64,000 bases of DNA from Perkinsus marinus ATCC 50983 (lineage: Eukaryota > Perkinsozoa > Perkinsida > Perkinsidae): assembly GCF_000006405.1 (NCBI RefSeq), contig NW_003211397.1, forward strand, positions 553,749 through 617,748, in the 5' to 3' direction. Below the pieces are notes generated by a model, which was not told the origin of the DNA, did not search any database, and saw only the letters and a list, made by a program, of their open reading frames with translations. Within the stretch, counting starts at the first letter, position 1, and the number at the start of each line of letters is the position of its first letter. The translations under genes were made by a program, and so were the position numbers. Below, in pieces: positions 31,094-41,707 of the stretch.

Positions 31094-31621
31094 AGTATAT
31101 GCATCGATGCGTTAACGTTAGTCGTATTGTTTCCCGGAATACTCATAATGTTATCATAGATTATTTATAGTAAACTGATTGTGAAATTCGTGAGTATTTC
31201 TAGAACCACCTTTCACGAGTAAAAACCAATTCCAGAAATTCCGCAATTGTTTTCCTGAACTTGAAAATTGATAGGAGTCGAATCGCGCGTGACTCTTACT
31301 TATAGACGGGTCGAGAGCTCGTATGTCCTCAGTGTTGGTTAAACATGGTATTCTCTCGGCGACTCGTGGAGGCGACTCGTAAGCTGCAGCTAAAATCGTA
31401 CCTCATCTGTATCTTGCACACCAACCTCTTAGATACGCCCACTTTTCTCACCATCAGCTAGTCGCAGCAACATCATCATCATCATCACGATTCCCAACAT
31501 GTGTTATACTATGTTCACGATACCAAAATTGAGAATATCTTGCTATCTTACATAATCTTGCATTTCCTCAACGCGAACCTCCCTAGTGTAAGCTTGTTCC
31601 TGCTATCCTATTACGACTTCT
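31094..31621. other. Intergenic stretch upstream of RAP-domain gene
   Basis: No gene or repeat recognised apart from a short (CAT)n run near 31472. Confidence 0.5.
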
Positions 31622-34600
31622 ATGGCGGTTTCTATTCCCGATATCGAACAGCAGATAGCCGATTTGGAAGCTGAGCTGAGCCAAGGTACGATTGATATGT
31701 AACAGCGTGTAGAGTAATCTCCTTTTTTCTCAGTCGCGAGCCTATTGGAAGTGTCTGTTGATTCGGTTCAGTACGTGGATTTAGATGAACCTATTGATAG
31801 CAAGGGGAAACGGCGGAAGACCACCTCTCCTACTAAGGGACAAGACTTGGGTAAGCTGACCTGAGGTGAAGGGAGTTGTCTATGGAGTTTATGTTGATGC
31901 AATTTTACTTGATGATTATGCTGTGCTAATGTGTAATTTGGTGTTATCATAGTTGACTAGAGTTTCACGACCCGTTTTACGTGAAGTGGCGTAAAACTCG
32001 GTGAAAAACGCGATATTCGCGGTGATATGCAGTAGTCGTGAAAATATGTTTTTCATATCATTAGGGTGGTGAAACTTCAATGTAGTAGCAACTTGAATAA
32101 CCGATTCCCGCGTTCATCGTTTCTCCATGCACCGCTTCTCTCCCCGCTGCGTATCATGATCATTATCAACGTCTCAGAATCACTGATCAATACCGAACTC
32201 TCACCGGCTTCTACCTCTTCCATATCTACTGCCATCGACACTTGTTGGGATCCATCACTATCACTAATATCACCACCTAAGCATCCGGATTTCTCTACTT
32301 CTCAAGCTTTTGCCGAGCTCACTCAACTCGGGCCTGGTACTATCGAGGATCCCTCTGTATACGCAATGGACCTCAGTCGCTTTTAGGTGATGTAGTAATA
32401 CTATTACGGCAATTACTTGAAAATGAAGAGACTTCAGTCCTCTCGACAGAGGCGGCAGAAAAGCTATTACAAGCATCGATCTCGCGTGTGCCAGACTTTG
32501 ACGGTCCCGGGCTGGCAGCGCTGATGGTCATCGCGGAAAGGAATAAGTAGTTCTTCTTGGATGAAAAAGTGTATCGGGGCGTTTAGTGTTAACTACAGGT
32601 CTACATTGGTGGCGAATCCCAAGTTGCTATCAGAAATTGCAGCTGTAGTTGTTGCACAAATCATCACATTGGGACCACTCCTACGGCCAGAGTGAGATAA
32701 GAATTCTCCATGCCATGTCGAAGTTACTCGTGTTAGGTTGATATCGACCATAGCAGGAAGCTTTGCTAGCTTGGAAGGAGCGCTAGCGCAAGCGAACCCG
32801 TCCGCGACTCCGCTCGGGCCAACTCCCCAACGACCAGGTAGTGGCGTAGGTTGGTTCCTGTCCTCTCTTGGATACTGATGTTCCCGAGGAGTGGTATGAA
32901 TATATGTTCAGGCACTCCTGTATCATCGGCGCCTGTGAGCCCAACAGCTTCTGCTAGTTTATTACATACACCGACGTCTACTGCGTCCCTCACTACCGGG
33001 TTGACCTCTTCAGGAGGTCCGCTTGGAAACTCGTGGCGCAGCGGTCTTTCGAGGTGTCTGCTGGCTAATCTGGAAGATATAGAGACAACAACACTATGTC
33101 GATGCTTGTACAGTTTGGTGGTCCAAATAGCACCTCCTGCTAGTACCTCGACAGTTTCACCGAAGTTACCTGCTTCGCTCCGCCTGATTTTGGACCAAGT
33201 CAGTCACACGTTGCCGAGTGCTAGGTTGGACGCTGGGTCCGCCTTGCTGATGATCAGCGTCTTCTCAACGCCTGCTGTGGATGATGTTAGCTGCGCTGCT
33301 AAAATGGCGAAGAAAATGTGCGAGGCCCCGGATTTGAACTCGGGTCGCTTGGAGGAGATCGCGACTACTACCTGCTCGCACTGGAAGTTCAGCTATGCTG
33401 CTCGACGGAGAATTCTCCCTCTTATATGCAACCGAGTTGAATCCTCGGAGTTTTCATCGCCGAGACTGGTAGCATTGCTAGCTGCCACCTGCGCTCCGCC
33501 TCACACAGCTATGCCGGGTGGTCGGCAACACCCAAGCGGGGACGACCTGCAAGGGCTGGTCCAGAGCGCGTCCCTATTGAGGCTTTGTGCTGGGCATGCT
33601 GCTGATGCTTTGGCGTCTGTGGGGGCTGCTGGTGTGCCAGGGGGCACTGCATGGGTGGTAAAGGATGTTATAGATGTAGTACTCATGTGAAGGCGGAGCG
33701 AAGCGGCTTTTATATGTCTTTTTTAGGTTGCTAATTATGTGTCGGCTAGTTTGGAGTCTGAGAGTTGTCCAGATAAGTTGTCGGGAAGTTTATTCCTACA
33801 ACACTTAGCTTCATGGTTGGAGTCTAATGTGGTGGTGCCAACTCATGGTGTTCATAGTGCTGCTATGGCACCTGGCGGAGTCTATGATCAACTATCGAGG
33901 GCTCGCTCGCTGTGGCAGGTGAGTTCACGGGGGATGGAGTCCTTCACTTATGGGGAATTTTCATAGGGATTAGCACTGTTTCATATACTGGAGGGCTTTG
34001 AGCTTACCCGAATGTGTATTGAACCTAACAGTGGTATGTATGTGTCTCAGATAATAAGGGCAGTAGCGTGTCTCCCGGAGGTAGATCAGTCGCTTGTGAC
34101 TGCTCTCGCGAATATGACAGAGAAGGCTGTGAAGAACTCGGCGGCGAGGCCAGCTGACACCCAGCAGCTTGCCAAGCATTTAGCGAGGTTGCTCATCAAC
34201 CGAGCGAAGGTGAGTTATCTGATGTTTTATTTTTGTTACTGTTTTCCCCTTAGGCGTCTGGTGCGATCACTGGACAGTGTATAGCTACAGCAGGAGGGGG
34301 TTCGGTGAATCTTTGGACGACCCTCACGGATCGAATCGTTAGGGGGCAAGGTGAGACGGTAGAGTTATTGATATACTTCACAATATTGTCTCAGGTCCGA
34401 TATCAGTACCTGGTACGATCAGGGCCTTGATGGCGTTAGGGACTACTCATGACTCAGTAGGTTGGGAGATATTGTTGCGGGATTTTCTTGCTTCAGCTTA
34501 CCAGAATAGTTCGTTTTCTCTCAAATCGCTGCTAGTTACTTGCTCATATGCTAGCTATGAGTAGAATCACGATGCGTCTCAATCATCCGCTGTACGATGT

Positions 34601-36088
34601 TTACCTCTCCCGTTTTCGCCATATCTCAGTTGGTCAGTAAGCGCCCTCTTACTAAGCTGGAAAAGGCATCAGATGTTGAGGAACTCGCTGAGGCCATCGC
34701 ACTGGCGACTGACCCTAGGTATAGTCGAATGAGCTGCATTGGGTATTGTTGATCTGTTTGTAGGTCTAATACTTGTAAGAGACTTTTTGCTGAGAAGCGG
34801 GTGTTGTATGAGACGGATGCAAAGGCGATATTTGCAGTGTTGTCGGCGAGTGCTGTTACTGGTAGTATCTCTGGTAGCTCCACTGTGGAATATGCAATCG
34901 TACTGCTTGCTACCACTTTGAATCGATTTTCCTCTTCGCCAAGATGGATCGTAAATCTTACTGTGTGAAATGTTGTTCTTTGTCAAAGCGGCCCCTTATT
35001 CGGCAAATAGATTCCTGAATGGTATACTCCTTTGGCATAGCGGCCCTTTATTCGGCAAATAGATTCCTGAACGGTATAGTCCTTTGGCATAGCGGCCCCT
35101 TCATTCGGCAAATAGATTTCTGAATGGTATAGTCCTTTGGCATAGCGGCCCCTACTCGGCAAATAATCCCCCGATTTGACTACTCCTTGTTTCATCGTCA
35201 GCGGCGGAGCATGGCACGGGCAGCCCAGAGGCCACGTTATTACTGAGGCAGCATCGGCAACGTATATTAGACCTATCGGAGGAGGAGGTAGAGAGGGGGG
35301 TATGGAAGTCATACCCGAGGGTACATGGCTGGTGGTAGGCTCCATCATGGAAGAGGATATTGGTCTGGCTATGCTTACTGCCGAGTGATACTCCTGCATT
35401 GAATGTGCTCAAGAAGAGTATGGAAGAGGCTTTAGGGAAGGATAGGGGTGTGCCTCCTGGGATACAGAGGGTCCGAGAGGCGATGACTTTGTTGGGGTAA
35501 TGGGAGGAGCTGCTGCTGGTTCTCTTACAGCAGCTTGATGAGCTGTGTGGTGGCCTCTCGAAGCGCTTGAACTCGGCTCGTGTGTACTAGGTATTCCTCC
35601 GAATCGGTGACCTGTGATTATATAGTCGACGGTGTGGTGAAAGCAGATATTGCTCTACCACAATACATGGTGAGTTAATCAAACCTGTTCTTCTTGGACT
35701 TGGTCTAGCTACTGCATTTTGACGCGCCAGAAAAATCATTTTCACTCGGGATATAGTGCTTGCCCGTCAGACCGCTATCGTCGTCGAGCCCGAGGCACTA
35801 TTCAATGTTCACTCTAAGCGTTATCAGAAGACGGGATGGACTGTCCTCAGAGCCAAGGCGTTACAGCAGAAGGGATGGCAGGTACGTCTCGAGTTCGATT
35901 CCCAGATGTGACATATTTCTTCTCAGGTGATGGGACCAGTGGTACCCGAATCATTCCGTGCCGAAGATGCTTCAGTGGATTCTAAACAGCCAGGCAGTCT
36001 GGTGCAGTTCCTCAACGAACAGCTTAACGATGTGATGACGCTCTCTCACTTGACCTCGTATTTCTCTGCACTTCACGACGTTCAGTGA
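31622..36088 (+). CDS. RAP-domain helical-repeat protein (putative mitochondrial RNA factor)
   Basis: Start MAVSIPDIEQQIADLEAEL. Early exons by phase: 31622-31684, 31734-31856, 32178-32336, 32387-32548. Middle exons (about 32600-34960) encode Ser/Pro-rich and then alpha-helical segments (LLRQLLENEETSVLS, VSQIIRAVACLPEVDQ, PGTIRALMALGTT, EEVERGVWK) like the degenerate helical repeats of RAP proteins. The end, from about 35600, reads DYIVDGVVKADI, then IVVEPEALFN, GWTVLRAKALQQKGWQV and VPESF, which follows the RAP domain (I-x-V-E, G-T-x-L-K/R, L-G-W-x-V). RAP proteins are abundant in alveolates and act in organelle RNA processing; localisation here is not shown. Exon borders between 32.6 and 35.6 kb are tentative, and two genes cannot be excluded because a possible stop lies near 34966. 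Confidence 0.5.
31961..32079 (+). mobile_element. MITE-like family 2 copy in RAP-gene intron 2
   Basis: AGTTTCACGACCCG ... GGTGGTGAAACTTC, inside the 321-nt intron 31857-32177. Confidence 0.75.
33317..33390 (-). repeat. tRNA-like stretch in RAP gene
   Basis: Minus strand: perfect 7-bp acceptor-like pairing GTGCGAG/CTCGCAC and B-box-like GAGTTCAAATCC at tRNA spacing, but the T stem needs a bulge and the anticodon arm does not fold. tRNA-derived element or pseudogene. Confidence 0.45.
34983..35166. repeat. 53-bp minisatellite, about 3.5 copies
   Basis: Units with TTTGGCATAGCGGCCCC and AATAGATTCCTGAATGG, period 52-53 bp, between RAP-gene exons. The same unit recurs at 39.7 kb, with a single worn unit near 120-155. 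Confidence 0.9.
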
Positions 36089-36173
36089 ATCCTTTTTTAG
36101 TGCATTTGAGCGAGCTAGAAGCAACTTCTCCTATTGAGTGTACCACGTTTCACTGTTGACACCCGTACTGTAG

Positions 36174-37069
36174 GTACCGTACGATGCAGTAGTGACCATT
36201 GATGGAGACCAGGATCGAGAGGAATTGTCCAAGTCGGTGGGCAATATGAACCTTGGTGTTGGGATTGGCACCAAGCTTATGCCTGGCGGTCAAAGAATGA
36301 AGAGTTTAGTAATCCGGACGGGATTTTCCTATGGATGGCGATATTTGGTGAAACAGATCGTAACGAATTGTAAAATGCCTCTGGTGGCTAAGATCCTCCT
36401 TACCACCTTACGGTTGGGGACGACAGTGGATACCATAACTCTGCGGAATCTCGGCCTCACTGACAATATGACTGATGTACTCTCTGAGTTCATAATGACG
36501 TGAGTGGGAATCGATGTTATGCGGCTCTGTTCCCGTACTCGTGGCATTGTAATCCTCATTGGTAAGGTCGACTCGGGAGACTCTACAACGTACAATGTAG
36601 TGTTTAGTTGTTGACGTTTTTTAGATATGTGCTTCGGCATCCTACACTATCACTTGACTTGTCGGATAATCATCTCACGGACGTCTGCGCCCATCGTTTA
36701 CTGACAGCAGTTTCTACGGGAGCTAGCGGAGCGAGAGTAAGCTCAGGTCTTCGATTAAAAGTGATAAATTTGTGTTATAGGTGAGCCTATGGCTAGGAGG
36801 GAACTGTATCAAGGATGCAGAGAAGATAGCATCGTTTGACAGCGCAGGAGTGCAGGTAAGTGAGTAGAAAAACAACGGCAGTGGGGTTCGAGCCGGGGTG
36901 CTATCATTCATCAGGGCGGCAGTGAGATTCTTGTAAAGGTGGAGGACAGTATGGACGGCGCTAATGGAGACCTCATGTCAGAGTCGCGGAGTGTGGTAAC
37001 TCTCTGTGGCGACTTGTACACGCAGCAGTCTTCCATCGTCGGAGGCACTCAGCCGAGTGTTCCCTGACA
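36174..37069 (+). CDS. Leucine-rich repeat protein, several exons
   Basis: Exons about 36174-36500, 36625-36735, 36781-36855 and 36915-37069. They read MKSLVIRTGF, DTITLRNLGLTDNMTDVL, LSLDLSDNHLTDVCAHRLL, VSLWLGGNCIKDAEKIA, and end in TQQSSIVGGTQPSVP. The L-x-L-x-x-N-x-L-x-D pattern is that of ribonuclease-inhibitor-type leucine-rich repeats (about 3 units), which usually bind other proteins. The first exon has no ATG before residue 24 (36246), so an upstream exon near 36100 is likely. An intron at 36856-36914 carries a B-box-like GGTTCGAGCC. Confidence 0.55.
36866..36914. repeat. tRNA-like B-box stretch in LRR-gene intron
   Basis: GTGGGGTTCGAGCCGGGG matches the internal Pol III B box; no full tRNA can be folded. 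Confidence 0.25.
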
Positions 37070-37185
37070 AGTTTCCTATGTTATGCGTGGTGTAACATTG
37101 AGGTAGACCATGGCTGCTCTCTGTTGCGTTATTAAGTAGCACTTTATGGTCATCTCAGTACTTTTTCCTTCCCCCACTACTAATA

Positions 37186-37387
37186 ATGATGTTCCCTGGT
37201 ATGATGGCACCTCCTCCTAAGGAGTACATTGCTCCCAAGTACAAGGCACCTTTGAGGTAGGCTCGTTGTCTCCATAGAATTGAGTTGAAGTTGCTTTCGT
37301 GTCAGAGCGATTGGCTTCGTATTGTCTATCTATCTCATGATGCGCTTCGGTGACGAATTGGAAATGCCGGAGAACCCGAGGCAGTAG
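37186..37387 (+). CDS. Small single-pass membrane protein, two exons
   Basis: Exons 37186-37256 and 37306-37387 with a 49-nt GT-AG intron; the phase is exact and the product is 50 aa. Sequence features: Met/Pro-rich start MMFPGMMAPPPKEY, a basic stretch APKYKAPLR, one hydrophobic segment AIGFVLSIYLMM, and an acidic C-terminus GDELEMPENP. The layout is that of small mitochondrial or ER membrane subunits. No homologue recognised. Confidence 0.5.
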
Positions 37388-37528
37388 GAAGCTGATGAAT
37401 ACAGCACTGATGTGATAATTCCCGTTGCTTATATGCCCAGCAGTAAACATTGGTTTCCGTTGAAGTCATGTGTTGAGTAAGTTATCAGTGTGAGACTATT
37501 TACAAAACACTGCACGAGAGGATTAGGA

Positions 37529-37614
37529 GGTGAAGGAGGCAGGTCGCTCACGCGAATTTCCCGACTTGGATTCGACTTTGAGGGACGAGACGGAGTTCCT
37601 GAAGTCGATGCTAT
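37529..37614 (+). other. Possible last exon of an unresolved gene
   Basis: After the acceptor-like GGATTAG the frame EVKEAGRSREFPDLD...DETEFLKSML runs to a stop. It is charged and protein-like, but I cannot connect it to an upstream exon. Confidence 0.25.
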
Positions 37615-37691
37615 AACTGAGCTCTGAACTTTGGGCGGTCAGCAGCTTATATGTTCGTTTGTCTCCCGTGAGTCGGCAAGGTCACGATAGG

Positions 37692-38100
37692 ATGGCCGCA
37701 AAGAAGGACTCCTTTACGAGTCGGAAGGTCAATGTGATCTGATCTCAATGAAGTATTATTTTCAGGATCTGTAGTTATTGAATATGATTGTGTTACGTGC
37801 TTGGCATTCAACACCCTTTTGAGTAACTCGATCAGCCGAGTGACATCACATCGTGGTGTTAATCGTTTAATAGCGATCTAGTGAGTTTCCCTTTTAGAGA
37901 CATGGGTCGGTCACAGTAGTTGGTCCTGCTACTCGTGCTATCGATCAAAGCACCCTATCTCAGTGCGATTGTGTTTTCGGTTTGCGCAGAAATACATTCC
38001 TTGTCATCGATGTACAAAGGCTATGCTCTGTCGCTAATGAAGGCGTATTGGAGGGTCGTGAGTTTTCCGTAGGCGCCTATCGAGATTGTCGATGGGACCT
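37692..38100 (+). CDS. Putative small gene, start MAAKKDSFTR
   Basis: ATG 37692; exon 37692-37719 joined over a 46-nt intron to about 37766-37863 gives MAAKKDSFTRSVVIEYDC...LLSNSISRVTSHR. A further 42-nt intron leads to a Cys-rich continuation of uncertain extent. Unrecognised; the first two exons agree in phase. Confidence 0.35.
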
Positions 38101-38403
38101 GTTCTCTGTTCTCCTTGTCTGCGATTCGAGCCATGGGTGGCATAGAGAAAATGCAAGACTTGATTAGATTGGCAAGATTTGTCTTCTTCCTATTGATATA
38201 GAACACACGTTGAAGATGCCCACTCCTTGAATCGTTCTTGAATCATATCATTGATCAACGGAACCGATAACATACATTGGAACGTCGGGACTCGTAAGGT
38301 ATTGTTCCATGAGAGTAGTCTAAGGCGTTGTCTCGACAATGTCAAGTTGACATGTTGCAGATCTTGTTCTTATCCCGTAATTATTCGAGGAGGTTCTCAC
38401 ATC

Positions 38404-41400
38404 ATGCCCATCCGCCCGGTTGTGCGCCTACAGTCGGACTCTGACATGCCCAGGCTCATCACAATTTGCAGCGATGACGGAGACGAGGACTGCCCGTGGA
38501 ATAAAAATGCCAAACGGCCAGTGGGGTCGTCTAAAAAGGATGACTCTCGCCAGGATGTAGTATAGGTTGTTATTACACCAGCATTGTATCACCGAGCTCA
38601 GATACGGCTGCGGGGAGTACGATTGAGTACTCTCTTACACAAGGCCTGCAGTGTCTTCAGGATCGATTATAGAGGTGGTATCCCAGGTTGTAGGGCGTTT
38701 TTCATGATCGATCTGTAGATGACCCGTACAACCTTTCCGAGGATTGTGCGGAAGATCCAGGGCTCGACTATTTCCTATCGCATGCTTGGGTGAGTGTTGC
38801 GGATCATTGATATGTTCCTGATGATGGGTTTTCAGACTATGTCCTCGATACAAAAGATGTTGTACTTGTTAGTGCATTTCAACCGGAAAGCCATGATTGT
38901 TGTTTCTACGGTCGCGGCTCTCATGGCAGCATCCATCAGGCTCGCAGCTCACATCTACAGATATGACGGTGTCCTCCTGTCGTTCATACCTGGGCCTGTC
39001 AATGCAGGTGTAAGGATCGCTATTTGTAGTGGTAGTAGTATCAATAGACCACTTCTTATTGTAATGATAGAGGCAAGCCTGTATAGTAATGAGAATGATG
39101 GGAAATCTATTCGCATGGCCTGTGTCTGAACTCATCTTCAACACATTTTAGTAGCCATTGAAGGGATGCTAGTGGCCCGAGCATTGCATTCAAATGACGC
39201 GGTCAATCTTGTTGCACTAGTGCTTGATCTAGATGTTTATTACTATGTTCTTTTCAGCTGATGGGATATTTCTTGGGGATGTTCTGTGGCCATTGGTTGC
39301 TGCCTACACACAACAAAACAATATTTCTCGACAAGGCCTGTATACGCCAGTGTCATGCACAACACGATGGAGTCCAAGCAGAGACTGAGATCGACTCTGG
39401 CAATATATCTTCGGTCACTTGTCATCAAACCCTATCTTCCGGGAGCCGAGTACGCTTTGAAGCGGCGGACTGCCCTGCGTGTCTCGAGATGAGGGCGGGG
39501 ATAGAGAGAATTGGTGAGTATGGTCTGCACGTTCCAATCACGATTCATGAGACATATCACACTGTTGGGAGTATATGTCTCTGTGCCACTTAGGAATCGC
39601 CATTCGATTCTTTGATCATGGAATTGTAGCTTCATCGTTCACTAACATAGTGACACGATATGAACTCGATCATCGAGTTGGTATCCTCATAATGGCGTCC
39701 CCCTATTCGGGAAATAGATTCCTGGGTGGTTTCGTCTTTTGGCATAGCGGCCACCCTATTCGAAAAAATAGATTCCTAGTCCTTTGGCATAGCGGCCCCC
39801 TTATTCGGCAAATAGATTTCTGAATGGTATAGTCCTTTGACATAGGGCCCCCTATTCATTCGGCAAATAGATTCCTGAATGGTATAGTCCTTTGGCATAG
39901 CGGCCCCTCATTCGACCCCAATAGATTCCTGAATGGTATAGTCCTTTGGCATAGCGGCCCCTGATTGGACCCCAATAGATTCCTGAATGGTATTGTTGTT
40001 ATTGTTATTCTTCCGGTATGTTAACCACCACATTCTAGCGTATGTCGATCATCTGAGGTTTGGTGTATATATATTATATCGATGGTGTGGTATGTCCTAT
40101 TCCATATTGTTATTGTCCCTCAGGTGAATACCTACAGCATTCATCAACATTTCTGGTGATTCTCCATTCGGACTACTTCAACCGTCTATGGTGCGTTTAT
40201 GAGTTCGCATGCTTCCTGGCACGTCACAAACCGAAACATATCCATATCATTTCCCCTCAAGGGGTCTGCTTGTGTCTGTTGGGACCAGTTCTGGCCATCG
40301 TCTTGAAGATTCTGAAGGGCAGCTTTATTGAAGGGGTGAGTTGTTTTAAGACTGCAAGGGTTCCGGGTGTTATTCTTTTGGATTACTGAGGTCCTTGGAG
40401 CTCTTTATGTCACGTCCCGTCATGGACGGCCTTGGAACGTATCTTCCTTATTCAGCCACAGGATTATCTCCTCTCCATCATGACGGGCCTGGTGTGGGTA
40501 GTGATCGACATGACCGCGGTGTGCGAATTGACGGATTACACCTCAAAGACTCTGAGCGAAAACATAGCGGTAATCTCAAGCACAGGGATCTTGTTTTGTC
40601 ATTTTCTGGTCAAATTTCGGCAGATTCCTCTACGGTCATTTAATATTTCCGACACGCAATGTACTTTCGAGAGTGATAGGAAATATATATACGACAACAT
40701 TGAGCATGACTATGGCAAGGTGATGGGTCCAGTGAGTTGTGGTGGTCCATGCAGTTCTGAGGTTTTGCAGATGACTCTGTTCGAGGGGTTTATCCGAGAA
40801 CGCGTTAGTCTCGCCCTAGCAGATGCTCATCTGAGAATCCCTTGTCTTACATGCATCGCGATGTCGATACCTATGCTGTGGTTCGCACTCCAAAAGACTA
40901 TGGAATGGGTGATGCTAGGCAAGGTAGTGTATCCTCTGTTCAACATGCACTATTTGTAACTCCAGATCAGTCATCCGGGAATTTTCATAGCAGCTGAGCT
41001 GCTGATGACGACGGTCTACATCAGCGTGACTTACCCGATCGCAGTGAGTCTAATGATAAGAGTCCGAAGATGCCTGAAGCATAAGTTTATTATTGCCCTC
41101 ACCCTCACACTGGGAGCATGTGTAGCGCAGGTAACAGCCGTGGGAATCGAACCGGGGACCTTTGGCATGGTAGCCGCCTCTTAGATATTCGTACGTAAAT
41201 GTGCCAATGCCGGGCCAAAGTGGTTCCCATTGGTCATGGCCTCTGCATTGCTCCATGCCTTCGCTGTTGCATGGTTGCATCGGAATTTGTGGCCGTCGGG
41301 TATGTCCGCTCCGATTGACAAATGTGCCCCTACTGTACACTAGATATGGTAAGGTATCTCCGTGTTTTTTTTCTTGGGATCTTGTACCAAAATGGCGTTG

Positions 41401-41535
41401 CCGTGCGCAACCTGAAAGAATCAAGAACATTTATTTATAGCTGAGGCTCATGCTGGCCTCTTACTGGTTGGTGAGGTGGGCTACCGGAGTCGTCGAAAGG
41501 GTTACATCGTCGAGTTTCGTCGTGTACATTTGTAG
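38404..41535 (+). CDS. Multi-membrane protein with split TIR-like motifs
   Basis: Starts near MPIRPVVRLQSDSDMPRLI. Key exons encode GLDYFLSHAW (38700s), then a hydrophobic stretch, KTIFLDKACIRQ (39.3 kb), MRAGIERIGEYLQHSSTFLV (spliced from 39513 to 40123), ILHSDYFNRLWCVYEFACFL, and about five later membrane segments (QDYLLSIMTGLVWVVIDM, IAMSIPMLWFALQ, HPGIFIAAELLMTTVYI, WFPLVMASALLHAFAVAW). The order F-SHAW, LDK-CI, S-YF-RLWC-E mimics a TIR fold interrupted by membrane helices. Such proteins form large families in Perkinsus and dinoflagellates with no known function. The 608-nt intron before 40122 holds the 53-bp minisatellite; the intron at 41041-41185 holds a tRNA-like piece. Exon borders before 38.8 kb are uncertain. 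Confidence 0.6.
39692..39993. repeat. 53-bp minisatellite, about 6 copies
   Basis: Same unit as at 34983-35166 (AATAGATTCCTGAATGG, CTTTGGCATAGCGGCC), here within an intron of the membrane protein gene. Confidence 0.9.
41125..41190 (-). repeat. tRNA-like stretch in membrane-protein intron
   Basis: Minus strand CCCGGTTCGATTCCCACGG with GCGGCTACCATGCC upstream; a B box and an anticodon-like hairpin but no acceptor stem. Confidence 0.35.
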
Positions 41536-41707
41536 CCTGAGGTTAGCTTATTTCTCGAAGTCACTCCTGCTTCTTTGATGATGTCATGAAAGTTCTGTTC
41601 TGTTCTGCTCACCCTGTTCGCACAGGCTTGATAGAGTCTTCCTTGGCTTCGAACATGCCTATGAGTTTAGTTGCTTGTCAATGAGTTGTTCGGCGCGTGG
41701 TAGGATT

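Noticed and set aside
32066-32386. Continuous 106-codon ORF as one exon
   Set aside because: Its left part is MITE and intron; only 32178-32336 fits the splice phases of the RAP gene.
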